Shown here: one piece after another, positions 51,326-59,849 of the stretch | Position numbering within the stretch: the first letter of the stretch is position 1 | How the letters are laid out: the number at the start of each line of letters is the position of its first letter | Origin: VAZQ01 sp036557665 | GTDB lineage: Bacteria > Pseudomonadota > Alphaproteobacteria > Rhizobiales > Xanthobacteraceae | DNA length: 64,000 nt | Direction: 5' to 3' | NCBI GenBank assembly: GCA_036557665.1 | Contig: DATBHG010000044.1 | Coordinates: forward strand, 36,755-100,754 | Translations under genes and position numbers: made by a program | Notes under the pieces: model-generated | Databases searched by the model: none | Seen by the model: only the letters and a program-made list of their open reading frames with translations | What the model was told of the DNA's origin: nothing

Positions 51326-52240
51326 ATGCCCTTGGTCGGAGCGGTTGCTGCCCCGCATTCGCACCTTCAGCTGTTCACCCGGCCGGCGGAGAGCGAGCAA
51401 TACAAGAAGGATGTTCAGAAGGGCCGCGAGGCCATGCTCGCGCTGCGTGAGCAGGTGGAGCGTGCAAATCCCGATACCATCCTGATGATCCACAATGATC
51501 ATTTCGTGAATTTCGACTTCAGGTGCTACCCGCCCTTCGCGCTGTTCGTGGGCCAGGAGGCCAAGGGCAGCGGCGTCACCGATCCGGATACGATCGAGAA
51601 AATCACCGGGGCGACCTATCGGAAATACCAGGGAAAGGACGGCTATGAATCGGCTCCGGCCGGCATACCTCAGCACATGGCCAATTGGGACGCGCAGAAA
51701 CCTTACGTCTACAAGGTGAATACGGAGCTGAGCGTGCGGCTCCTCAAGGGATTGCTGGCGCGCGAGTTCGACATTCCGTTCACGGCGGACGGCACCATGG
51801 ACGGCGAGGAGGTCCTGACGACCAACTTCCTCAATCCGAAGGCCGACAAGAAGGTCATGCTGATGTTCACCAACGGCTATGTGCCGCCGCTGCCGTTGCC
51901 GAGGCGCTGCTACAAGCTCGGCCGGGCGATTCGGGAAATTCTCGACGAGGTGGATGACCGGGTTCTGGTGCTGGCGACCGGCGGAATGTCGCACTACCCG
52001 GGCACGCCGCTCTATGGCCACGTCGACGAGGAGTTCGACAAGAAGGTGCTGGCGACCCTCGCCAACGGAAGAGGCAGCGAGCTTGGGACATTCACGCCCG
52101 ACGACCTTATGAATGCCGGCAATGGCGAGCTCGTGAACTGGGCGATCACCGCCGGCATTTGCGGAGACGTCAAGGCGTGCGTGCTCGACTACATCCGGCT
52201 GTGGCACATCGGCCTGGGCTATGTGTATTGGGAGGTCTAG
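51326..52240 (+). CDS. Extradiol ring-cleavage dioxygenase, class III (LigB-type beta subunit)
   Basis: A 304-residue LigB-fold protein. The non-haem iron ligands are expected in GAVAAPHSHLQLF (His11/His13) and TILMIHNDHFVNFDF (His56/His59), with a downstream Glu. GIPQHMANWDAQKPYVYKVNTELSVRLLKGL and VLVLATGGMSHYPGTPLYG are conserved in protocatechuate 4,5-dioxygenase, gallate dioxygenase and related enzymes. The ATG follows AGAAGGAGACAACGG, a strong ribosome-binding site. A LigA-like small subunit gene follows 2 bases after the stop. The natural catechol is unknown. Confidence 0.87.
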   Translation: MPLVGAVAAPHSHLQLFTRPAESEQYKKDVQKGREAMLALREQVERANPDTILMIHNDHFVNFDFRCYPPFALFVGQEAKGSGVTDPDTIEKITGATYRKYQGKDGYESAPAGIPQHMANWDAQKPYVYKVNTELSVRLLKGLLAREFDIPFTADGTMDGEEVLTTNFLNPKADKKVMLMFTNGYVPPLPLPRRCYKLGRAIREILDEVDDRVLVLATGGMSHYPGTPLYGHVDEEFDKKVLATLANGRGSELGTFTPDDLMNAGNGELVNWAITAGICGDVKACVLDYIRLWHIGLGYVYWEV

Positions 52241-52242
52241 GC

Positions 52243-52551
52243 ATGTCCGGGACGGAAGACATCCTGCGCCCATTTGCAACGGAGATGCGCCACCTGACCA
52301 GCTCGCTCAACGTCATTGCGAGCGATATGATCAGGGACCGCTCGCTGGCCAGAAAGCTCGATGAGGACCCGGAATATTTCCGGAGGAGCTATCCGGTGAG
52401 CGCGGAAGAGCTGGATGCGATGCGCCAGCGTAATATGATCAGGTTGTATGAGCTCGGCCTGCACCCGTTCCTGCTGGTGCGTTTTGCCGGCATGATGGGA
52501 ATTCTGGAATATTGGCAGGCACTCGGCGCGCCGGGGCGAGGCGGCGGCTGA
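52243..52551 (+). CDS. LigA-like alpha subunit of extradiol dioxygenase
   Basis: A 102-residue all-helical protein resembling the small subunit of protocatechuate 4,5-dioxygenase. ARKLDEDPEYFRRSYPVSAEELDAMRQRNMIRLYELGLHPFLLVRFAGMMG follows the LigA pattern in which the small subunit covers the active site of LigB. The ATG at 52243 is 2 bases after the LigB stop and preceded by GGGAGGTC within it, so translation is coupled. It is shorter at the N-terminus than classical LigA. Confidence 0.82.
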   Translation: MSGTEDILRPFATEMRHLTSSLNVIASDMIRDRSLARKLDEDPEYFRRSYPVSAEELDAMRQRNMIRLYELGLHPFLLVRFAGMMGILEYWQALGAPGRGGG

Positions 52552-52584
52552 CCGCGCAACCCATAGCGGAGATACCGCGAGGCA

Positions 52585-53478
52585 ATGGCGACCTGGACCA
52601 TAGGCTCCGTCACGATAACGCGCGTGGAGGAGCAGCTTGGGATAACGCACGTCGCTTGTGAGAAATTCCTTCCGGGCTTTGAGCGCGAAGTTCTGCTGCG
52701 CCATCTCAGCTGGGCTGCCCCCGATCACTACAACCCCTCGCGAGACCGCTTCATCACCAGCGTCCATTCCTGGCTCATCCGCGCGGGCGATCTGACAGTC
52801 CTGCTCGACACCTGCGGCGGCAATCACAAGGATCGACCCTGGACGCCACGCTTCCATCGGCTTGACACCCCTTATCTCGAGCGCCTGCGCGCGGCAGGCG
52901 CCGAACCGGAGGACGTCGACCTGGTCCTTTGCACGCATCTGCACGCCGACCACGTCGGATGGAATACCATGTTGCGCGACGGCCGCTGGGTGCCGACGTT
53001 TCCCAATGCCAGATACCTGTTTTCGCGCACCGAGGACGCCTACTGGGACATGCGGCAGAATCCGGACATGGCCGGCGATCCCCGGCGTTTGGCCTATGAG
53101 GACAGCGTGCTGCCGATCGTGCAGTCAGGCCAGGCGGTACTTATCGACGACGGCTACCAGGTCACGCGCAATCTTTCGGTCGAGGCCGCGCCCGGGCACT
53201 CTGCCGGTCATGTCGTATTCAAGCTTACCGACGCCGGAAGCAGTGCAGTCTTTTGCGGCGACGTCGTCCATCACGCTCTGCAGGTCTATGCGCCGCACTG
53301 GACCCACATGGTAGACCAGTCGCCGGCCGAGGCCGTCGCGTCGCGCCGGCGTGTGCTGGAATGGTGTGCCGCGCATGATGCGCTGCTCTTTCCCATCCAT
53401 TTCGGCGCGCCGCATGTCGCCCGGATCGGTGATGAGTCGGGGAGCTTCTCGGCACGCTTCATTCAAGGGACGATCTGA
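52585..53478 (+). CDS. MBL-fold metallohydrolase
   Basis: A 297-residue metallo-beta-lactamase fold protein. The zinc signature is DLVLCTHLHADHVGWNTM (HxHxDH), with further ligands in AAPGHSAGHVVFKL and AVFCGDVVHHALQVY, and a C-terminal FPIHFGAPHVARI. The family includes quorum-quenching lactonases and many hydrolases; in aromatic catabolic clusters members may act on lactones of ring-cleavage products. It starts 33 bases after the LigA-like gene and 65 bases before a Bug receptor gene on the same strand, suggesting one operon. Confidence 0.86.
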   Translation: MATWTIGSVTITRVEEQLGITHVACEKFLPGFEREVLLRHLSWAAPDHYNPSRDRFITSVHSWLIRAGDLTVLLDTCGGNHKDRPWTPRFHRLDTPYLERLRAAGAEPEDVDLVLCTHLHADHVGWNTMLRDGRWVPTFPNARYLFSRTEDAYWDMRQNPDMAGDPRRLAYEDSVLPIVQSGQAVLIDDGYQVTRNLSVEAAPGHSAGHVVFKLTDAGSSAVFCGDVVHHALQVYAPHWTHMVDQSPAEAVASRRRVLEWCAAHDALLFPIHFGAPHVARIGDESGSFSARFIQGTI

Positions 53479-53543
53479 GAGGGCCAAAAAACCCAACCGG
53501 CCCTCGACGCCGCAGACATGCTCGGGGCGGGGAAAAGGAAATC

Positions 53544-54509
53544 ATGACCCATCGCAATTTCATCGCCGCCGCTTCGCTCGCGGGCCTGCTGCTGCTGACG
53601 TCCTGGGCGGCCGCAGACGCGCAGAGCTATCCCACTCGCCCGATCAAGGTCATCGTCTCCTCGGCCGCCGGCGGGCCGCTGGACACGGTCGGCCGCGCAG
53701 TCGCCGAGAAATTGACCGCAAGCCTGAATCACCCGGTCGTGGTCGAGGCGCACTCGGGCGGCGGCGGCAACATCGCTGCGGACCTGGTCAGCAAGTCGCC
53801 GCCGGACGGCTACACGCTGCTTCTTGTGCTCAGCTCGACGCTGACCGTCAATCCGCACATCTACAAGAACCTGCATTTCAGCTTGAAACCGATCACGGTC
53901 GTCAATTACAGCACGCAAACATTGTTCGTGCACCCCTCCGTTCCGGCGTACGACGTGGCCGGGTTTGTGGCCTGGGCCAAGAAGGAGGGGCCGGTGCTCT
54001 ATGGACACGCGGGGAACGGAACACCCTCGCATCTCGCGATGGAATATTTCCGGTTGCTCGCCGGATTCGCGACCGTTCCGGTGCCGTACCGCGGCGCCGC
54101 GCCGATGGTGGCGGACTTCCTCGCGGGTCAGTTCAAAGCCGCGTTCGGCTCGACCGCCGGCCTCCTGCCGCAGGCGGCCTCCGGGAAGCTGCGGGCGCTC
54201 GCGGTCTCAACTGCGAAACGCTCGCCGCTTGCACCACAGCTCCCGACCATTGCGGAGTCCGGCTATCCCGGCTTTGAGCTCACCACCGACTTCATCTTGC
54301 TTGCGCCGCAGGGAACCCCGGATGACATCGTGGGACTGCTCGAACGGGAGACCCGGCACGCGATCGACACGGAAGAATTCCGGGAGCGCTTCCGCAAACA
54401 GGACATCTGGATCGTCGGCTCGACCAATCAGGAAGCGGCGGCGCGCATCAGGGCAGGCTATGAGCTCTGGGCCGACGTGGTCAAACGGACCGGAATAGAA
54501 GGCGAATAG
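53544..54509 (+). CDS. Bug-family (TctC) tripartite tricarboxylate transporter receptor
   Basis: A 321-residue periplasmic solute-binding protein. A signal peptide (FIAAASLAGLLLLTSWAAADA) precedes QSYPTRPIKVIVSSAAGGPLDTVGRAVAEKL, the diagnostic Bug start. GYTLLLVLSSTLTVNPHIYKNL and HAGNGTPSHLAMEYFRLLAGF bind the ligand's carboxylates; VPYRGAAPMVADFLAGQFKAAFG follows. No TctAB membrane genes are nearby, as is usual for Bug proteins. It follows the LigBA/MBL genes and may bring in an aromatic acid. Its 3' end overlaps the convergent permease gene by 52 bases. Confidence 0.9.
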   Translation: MTHRNFIAAASLAGLLLLTSWAAADAQSYPTRPIKVIVSSAAGGPLDTVGRAVAEKLTASLNHPVVVEAHSGGGGNIAADLVSKSPPDGYTLLLVLSSTLTVNPHIYKNLHFSLKPITVVNYSTQTLFVHPSVPAYDVAGFVAWAKKEGPVLYGHAGNGTPSHLAMEYFRLLAGFATVPVPYRGAAPMVADFLAGQFKAAFGSTAGLLPQAASGKLRALAVSTAKRSPLAPQLPTIAESGYPGFELTTDFILLAPQGTPDDIVGLLERETRHAIDTEEFRERFRKQDIWIVGSTNQEAAARIRAGYELWADVVKRTGIEGE

Positions 54510-55945
54510 GCGTGCTCGCAAGCCGGCGGCCCGGCCGGCGCTGCCGGCGCCTGCTCCGCCGGAGCCAATGGAATCTGCGCGGCCGGGACGGCCGTCATGG
54601 CGGTTGCAGGCTTGGCCGGCGCGACGCCGCGTCGCGAGCCCAGCCGCAGGACCTGGTGAAGAACCACGGCCACAACGGTGCTCAGCGTCAGCGAGGATTC
54701 GAACAGCGGGCGCAGCCATGGCGTCACATGCGCATAGAGCTCCGGAAGAAAGTCGAGGCTCAGCCCGAAGCATAGCGCGGTACCGAGGACGAAAGTCTTG
54801 CGGCTGTCCGGCTTCTTGCTCAGCATGATCTGCAGACCGGAAGTCATCATGAAGCACACGACGAATACGATGATGGCGCCGGCGACCGGGGCGGGGATGA
54901 TCGACAGGAGCGCGCTGAGCTTCGGCGACAGCCCGAGCAGCATGAACAAGCCGCCGGCGGCAAACCCGATCATCCGCGACGTCGCTCCGGACGCGCCGCT
55001 CAGCGATACGTTGCTCGCCGACGTGTCCGAGGCGACACCGCCGATGAGGCCCGAGAGCGCGACGCAGATCCCGTCGGCCATCAGGCCGTTGCCGATCCGC
55101 CGGGTATCGGGCTTCTGCCAATTGTCGTCGTTGACCTTCTCGCACATGACGAGATTGCCGAACGATTTCAGCGCCCCGCAGATCGATACGATCACGAAGG
55201 TCGGCAGCAGCGACCAGCGGAAACTGATGTCGAGCATGCCGTCGAAAGCCGGCAGTCCGATCCACGGCGCCTGCGCGACCTGCTCGAATTGGGCCATCGG
55301 CAAGAGACCGGAGGCGGCGGAGAGCGCGTAGCCCGCGATCATTCCGATCAGCACGCCATAGAGCCTCAGCTTGCCGTTGCCCCACACGTTGAGCCCGGCC
55401 ATTGCCGCGAAGGTCGCGGCGGCAACAATGAGGCTGAGGACCTGGATCGGCTCGCCGGTGTAGTCGATGTGCAGGAATTTCGAGGCCCCCACCGGGACCA
55501 GGCTGACGGCCACCATGAAAACGACGAGGCCCGTCACCTCGGTTGGAAACAGAAACTCCAGGCGATGCACGAAGCGGGCAAACACCATTTCAACGAGACC
55601 CGCGGCAATGGTCATGCCGCGCATCAGCGGCAGGCCGCCGAGCCACGCTGCGCTCATCGAGGACGCGAAGAAATTCGGGCCGCACAGGTTTGGACAAAGA
55701 AAGCCGGAGCCGATGCCGGGCCACCGCACCGCCTGCAGGATCGTGCCGATGCCGCACGCCACCATGGTGAGCGCAACCACGGACTGCACCTGGGTGAAGT
55801 CGCCGCCGAGCTCCGTCACCAGGATCACCGGCAGCACCAGCGTGCTCGACATCAGGAGGATGTGCTGAACCGCCAGCAGGCAGGTCGCCGGAAGCGGGGG
55901 GTTGTCGTCTACGCCATAGATAAGCCCGGCAGGCTTCTGGGACAT
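54458..55945 (-). CDS. Nucleobase:cation symporter-2 family permease (uracil/xanthine type)
   Basis: A 495-residue membrane protein with about 14 helices. ILLMSSTLVLPVILVTELGGDFTQVQSVVALTMVACGIGTILQ and PGIGSGFLCPNLCGPNFF are the NCS2 N-terminal half; FGNLVMCEKVNDDNWQKPDTRRIGNGLMADGICVALSGLIGGV and TSASNVSLSGASGATSRMIGFAAGGLFMLLGLSPKLSALLSIIP are the family signature. It imports xanthine, urate or uracil with a proton. ATG 55945 with AGGA upstream is preferred over ATG 55969. Its last 17 codons overlap the convergent Bug gene, and the C-terminus is Ala/Pro-rich. Confidence 0.88.
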   Translation of the reverse strand: MSQKPAGLIYGVDDNPPLPATCLLAVQHILLMSSTLVLPVILVTELGGDFTQVQSVVALTMVACGIGTILQAVRWPGIGSGFLCPNLCGPNFFASSMSAAWLGGLPLMRGMTIAAGLVEMVFARFVHRLEFLFPTEVTGLVVFMVAVSLVPVGASKFLHIDYTGEPIQVLSLIVAAATFAAMAGLNVWGNGKLRLYGVLIGMIAGYALSAASGLLPMAQFEQVAQAPWIGLPAFDGMLDISFRWSLLPTFVIVSICGALKSFGNLVMCEKVNDDNWQKPDTRRIGNGLMADGICVALSGLIGGVASDTSASNVSLSGASGATSRMIGFAAGGLFMLLGLSPKLSALLSIIPAPVAGAIIVFVVCFMMTSGLQIMLSKKPDSRKTFVLGTALCFGLSLDFLPELYAHVTPWLRPLFESSLTLSTVVAVVLHQVLRLGSRRGVAPAKPATAMTAVPAAQIPLAPAEQAPAAPAGPPACEHAYSPSIPVRLTTSAQSS

Positions 55946-56072
55946 TGCAAGGTTTCCTGACAAACTCATTTGTCGAGTGGTTTCGGTTTTTCGTTCCGCT
56001 CGTTCCCCGGCTGCTGGCGAAGCGCCGTTGCAAACTCCGGCAATGTTGTGGGAAGCGTCTGGCGCGGCCGGC

Positions 56073-57050
56073 TCACACCCGCATCCAGATCGGGGTGGCC
56101 AGGAAAAAATCCGAGCCGACGATGAAAACCTCATCGCCGACTTTCACCTTGCGCACGTAGATTAGCTTGCGTGAAGGGCTGGAGCTGCCGGGCTTGGGCC
56201 AGAGATATTGGACCCAGGCCTCGTCGGCGGCCTCGAGCTTCCTGAGCGCGCTCCTGAATGCGAAGAACCCGACAGCGTCCTGGAAGTCAACGACCGTGCG
56301 GCCGGTCCGGTTCGGAAAGGCCGGATCGACCAGCGTCTCACCGCGCTCGTTGAGCACGAAAATGTAGCAATCGAGAAAGAAGAACGAGGAGGCGCGACTG
56401 TGAAATCGCTTGAATGCCTCCTCCTTGCCGGCCGATTGCAGGAAGCGCGCCGCGCGCTTGACCCGCTCCTCGACGAAGGCCTTCTCGACCTTGATGCTGT
56501 AGCTGCCGCTTGCGACCACGTAGGTCCTGTGATCCGGGGTGACGGCCTTGCGAACGTAGGTGGCCTTCCAACTCGGCGTGAGTTGCGTATGGTTTTCCCA
56601 GAAATAGAACACCCAGCCGCTCGCGTCGCTTGCGGGCCGCTTTCCGATATTGGTGATCTGGCGGATGATCTGCTTCCCGTTCATGTCCTTGAGGTCCATG
56701 ACGTTCTGCCCGATCAGCTCCGGCGTCACCGCATGAAAGACCGTGACGCCTTCCAACGTATAGGCGAACAAATAATGGTCCGCATTGAGCCACTTTGAAT
56801 CTTTTTGCGCGAAATCCTTGAAGGCCTCATCACCCTTCGTTTCGATCAAGGCAGCCGCGTCCTCGACGAGCGAGACGAGGTCCTGCGTATCTTTGTATGT
56901 ATATCGTGCAAGCCGGTCCTCGCAGGCGGCAGGATTTTCCGACAATGCGAGCCCGGCCACCGCGAGCGGCACGGCGATCGCGGCCCGCAGCGCGCTGCGC
57001 CATGCCGCTCGCCCTGCGGAGTGTCCGCATTTCAGGAGGGATGGCCTCAT
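56073..57050 (-). CDS. Exported double-Cache domain protein
   Basis: A 325-residue protein. A signal sequence (AAIAVPLAVAGLALSENPA) is followed by two Cache_2-like sensor domains. Domain 1 runs from YTYKDTQDLVSLVEDAAALIETKG to HYLFAYTLEGVTVFHAVTPELIGQNVMDLKD and WVFYFWENHTQLTPSWKATYVRKA. Domain 2 runs from AARFLQSAGKEEAFKRFHSR to FFLDCYIFVLNERGETLVDPAFPNRTGRTVVDFQDAVG. There is no kinase, cyclase or chemoreceptor output domain, so it is a stand-alone periplasmic ligand binder. GGAG six bases before ATG 57050 decides the start. The permease gene lies downstream on the same strand. Confidence 0.82.
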   Translation of the reverse strand: MRPSLLKCGHSAGRAAWRSALRAAIAVPLAVAGLALSENPAACEDRLARYTYKDTQDLVSLVEDAAALIETKGDEAFKDFAQKDSKWLNADHYLFAYTLEGVTVFHAVTPELIGQNVMDLKDMNGKQIIRQITNIGKRPASDASGWVFYFWENHTQLTPSWKATYVRKAVTPDHRTYVVASGSYSIKVEKAFVEERVKRAARFLQSAGKEEAFKRFHSRASSFFFLDCYIFVLNERGETLVDPAFPNRTGRTVVDFQDAVGFFAFRSALRKLEAADEAWVQYLWPKPGSSSPSRKLIYVRKVKVGDEVFIVGSDFFLATPIWMRV

Positions 57051-57166
57051 ATCGAGCTCCAGCCGCCGGAAAGGCTGGAGATCAGACACGAAAAGCGTAA
57101 CGGCTTCGCTAATTTTGCATCAGGCTGCGTCGTGCTCGAGGGAGCCTGCAACCGCAGCCGGCGGCG

Positions 57167-59848
57167 CTACAAGACAGGAGTTGACGCGCCATCCAGAGCG
57201 ATTTGCAGCCGGCGGCCGCCAAAGCTCTGGAACAAACGGCTACGACACGTGAGGACGATCACCTGGTTTGTCTCGGCAGCTTGGCTCAGCGCCTCGGACA
57301 TGCGCTCGATCCGGTCGTCATCCGAGAAGGCCAACGCATCGTCAAGCAGTATCGGCACCGGCTGGCCGCGCTCTGCCAAAAGCCGCCCGAGCCCCAATCG
57401 GACCAGGACAGAAATCTGCTCACGGGTGCCGTGCGATAGGTAATCGAAGGATTCCAGCTCGGCTCTTTGTAAGCTCTCGACTCCGAAGTTTTCGTCGAGA
57501 CAGGTATCGGCGCCCGGGAACAACCTGTGAAGGAACGGCTTCATGGCGGTTTTGACCGGTGACAGGAACGTATCGCGGGCTTCAGCGCAGCAAGAGTCGA
57601 TCGTATCGCGCAGCATACGCCATGCGGCTACCTGCCGCTCGATACGCATCAGCTCGCGTTCTGCAACGCCTGTCTCATCCGCGAGACCCGCTTCACGCTC
57701 GCCGAGACCGCTGCCGCCGCGCACGGCAATCCGTTCCCGCAGGCCCGCGATGTCGAGAGCGAGTTGCTGCGAGGCTATCTGCTGCTCCTCGATAGCCCGT
57801 CTGCGCCGGATGACCCGGGCGGAAATAGCGGCCCGTTCCTGCTCCGAGGGGACAGCTGCCCGCAACTGGGCTGCCTTGTCCTCTGCGGCGGCCAGCTCAC
57901 GCCGGGCCTGCTCCATCGCAGCACCGAGCCGGGCAAGCTCGCTGCCGCGTCGATGATCCGGGTATCTCTCGATCTCCCCGCGAAGATCGGCCTCTAACCT
58001 CGACAGTTCATTGCGCATGGCGGTTATCCGGGCACCATGGACGGCGGCTTCGGTTTGGGCCGAGCGGAGCGACATTTCCCGTTCGTCGCGCCGCCGACGG
58101 CATTCTTCGCGACGGGCCTCCGCCTCTTGTCGCCGCATTCCCAATTCTTCGAGCAAAACCGGCGCTTCTGGGTGCTCGCCGCAGGCGGCAGCCATGTTTT
58201 GCCGCGCGGTATGGAGTGCGCGATCCAAAACGGCGACACCGTCCTGCCCATCTGCATTCGGGGCGATCGATGACAATTCCGCCGAGAGTCCGCGCCGCTC
58301 GTCTTCCATCCGCTCGGTGGTTGCGCGCCGCTGGCGAGCTTCGGCAACCGAGCTCACGCGGGCCTTTCTGAGCTCCGCTTCCAGGCTCGCTTGAGCGTCG
58401 CTCAGCGCTTGTACATCAGCGGAGGCAGAAACCGGTACCACCTCCACTGACGCGATATTTTCGATCTCGATGCGCGTCGGATCGAGCACGGCCGCATTGA
58501 TGGATCGTTGGATCACGTTACCTTGCAAGCGGACACGGCACCCGGCCTCCGGGCCCAACTGCACGACAACACGTGGGGCTTTTGCTTCGAGACAGGCCTT
58601 CCGGGTTGTGAGAATTCTCGCGGACTCCTCGATCCTCTGCAGCGCCGGCCCCGAGAGCCCCCTCTCGGCAATCGCGGCACTCAGCTCCGCTATTCCATCC
58701 TGCAGCTCACGCGCGCGGTCGAGACGGGTGCGAATCTCGTTGACTTGTCTGGCGCTGGCCGCAGCCTGAAAAAGCTTCGATATCCGGTCGCACTCGCTTG
58801 CGGCGGCCGAGAGCTGATCGGCAAGATCGGAGAGCTCCCGTCGCAGCGCTTCAACCGTCCTGGCACCCTGATCGGAGTCAGGTTGCATGTCCTGCAATGC
58901 TGCAGCCAGCTCCGCGCTTTGCCTGCGCCAGCTCGAGATGCGAGCATCGATTTCCAGTAATTCCCGATGCTTCCCTTCCGCAAGCTCGAAGGTCGGCCGT
59001 AAGCGGTTGACTTCCGCATCCGCCGCTTCGGCTGTGTGTCGAGCTGCATCGGCAGCGGCTTGCAATTGCGACTCCGTCGCGAGATCGGCGTGCATGTGGG
59101 CGACCGCCAGGGGATCATCGAGCTTTTGCTTTTCTTCGAGCTTGGCGGCGAGCATCCGGAGATCGGCGTCAAGCGCCGCTAACGTGGCCCGGACATCTTG
59201 AAGTTGCGCGCCCGTGGATTGAGCGCGCTCTCGAGCCGTTTTCCAATTGCCGCCTGCCTTGGGCTGTCCGGTGGGTGTCTCCTCTTGCCCGAGATATCTC
59301 GCGATAGCGGCGCGCACGCGTTCTCCGCGTTTTCCTCCGAGCACCTCCCCGACCTGAGTCTCGACGACTCGGGAGAGGGTGGAGCGCGCATTGTCGCTGA
59401 TCTCGACGGGCTCGAATGAAGCGCCTTGTCGTACCCAGAGGACCCCGAATGTCGCCTCGTCTGCCGACCGGCCGCCTGGCTCGAGTCCGAGTATCGACCA
59501 TACCTGCTCGTCCGCGACTCGCCCCTCGGCTACCTGCTGTCCCGCTTTGAACAGCCGGGAGCCGCGATTGAACAGAAAAGACTTGTGCACGCGATAGGCC
59601 GCGCCGGCGTGCTCGAAGCCGACTTCTACGGTGACCGGCAGTTGCGCGCCTGAGGAGGCCAGGGTCGCAATCTCCCGGTCGGTGCTGCCGTGGCGATAGA
59701 ACAAACCGGCACGCAGTGCGCGAAATATTGTCGATTTGCCGGCTTCGTTCGGTGCGCACAGAAGGTTGAGGCCCGGTCCGAGCCCACGAACGACATGGCG
59801 CAAGCGAAATCTCCCGACGCCGGAAACCGCAAGCTCGGTTATGACCAT
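57167..59848 (-). CDS. SbcC/YhaN-like SMC-family ATPase
   Basis: An 893-residue DNA-repair-type ATPase. The N-terminal P-loop is LNLLCAPNEAGKSTIFRALRAGLFY, with VLWVRQGASFEPV as Q-loop neighbourhood. The middle is a long Ala/Glu/Arg-rich coiled coil in two arms. The C-terminal half-site reads LSHGTREQISVLVRLGLGRLLAERGQPVPILLDDALAFSDDDRIERMSEAL, containing the signature and Walker B plus D-loop. The layout matches YhaN rather than the longer SbcC. Its ATG is 1 base after the stop of the metallophosphoesterase gene, so they act as a pair, a Rad50-Mre11-like DNA-end nuclease. Confidence 0.87.
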   Translation of the reverse strand: MVITELAVSGVGRFRLRHVVRGLGPGLNLLCAPNEAGKSTIFRALRAGLFYRHGSTDREIATLASSGAQLPVTVEVGFEHAGAAYRVHKSFLFNRGSRLFKAGQQVAEGRVADEQVWSILGLEPGGRSADEATFGVLWVRQGASFEPVEISDNARSTLSRVVETQVGEVLGGKRGERVRAAIARYLGQEETPTGQPKAGGNWKTARERAQSTGAQLQDVRATLAALDADLRMLAAKLEEKQKLDDPLAVAHMHADLATESQLQAAADAARHTAEAADAEVNRLRPTFELAEGKHRELLEIDARISSWRRQSAELAAALQDMQPDSDQGARTVEALRRELSDLADQLSAAASECDRISKLFQAAASARQVNEIRTRLDRARELQDGIAELSAAIAERGLSGPALQRIEESARILTTRKACLEAKAPRVVVQLGPEAGCRVRLQGNVIQRSINAAVLDPTRIEIENIASVEVVPVSASADVQALSDAQASLEAELRKARVSSVAEARQRRATTERMEDERRGLSAELSSIAPNADGQDGVAVLDRALHTARQNMAAACGEHPEAPVLLEELGMRRQEAEARREECRRRRDEREMSLRSAQTEAAVHGARITAMRNELSRLEADLRGEIERYPDHRRGSELARLGAAMEQARRELAAAEDKAAQLRAAVPSEQERAAISARVIRRRRAIEEQQIASQQLALDIAGLRERIAVRGGSGLGEREAGLADETGVAERELMRIERQVAAWRMLRDTIDSCCAEARDTFLSPVKTAMKPFLHRLFPGADTCLDENFGVESLQRAELESFDYLSHGTREQISVLVRLGLGRLLAERGQPVPILLDDALAFSDDDRIERMSEALSQAAETNQVIVLTCRSRLFQSFGGRRLQIALDGASTPVL

Positions 59849-59849
59849 G

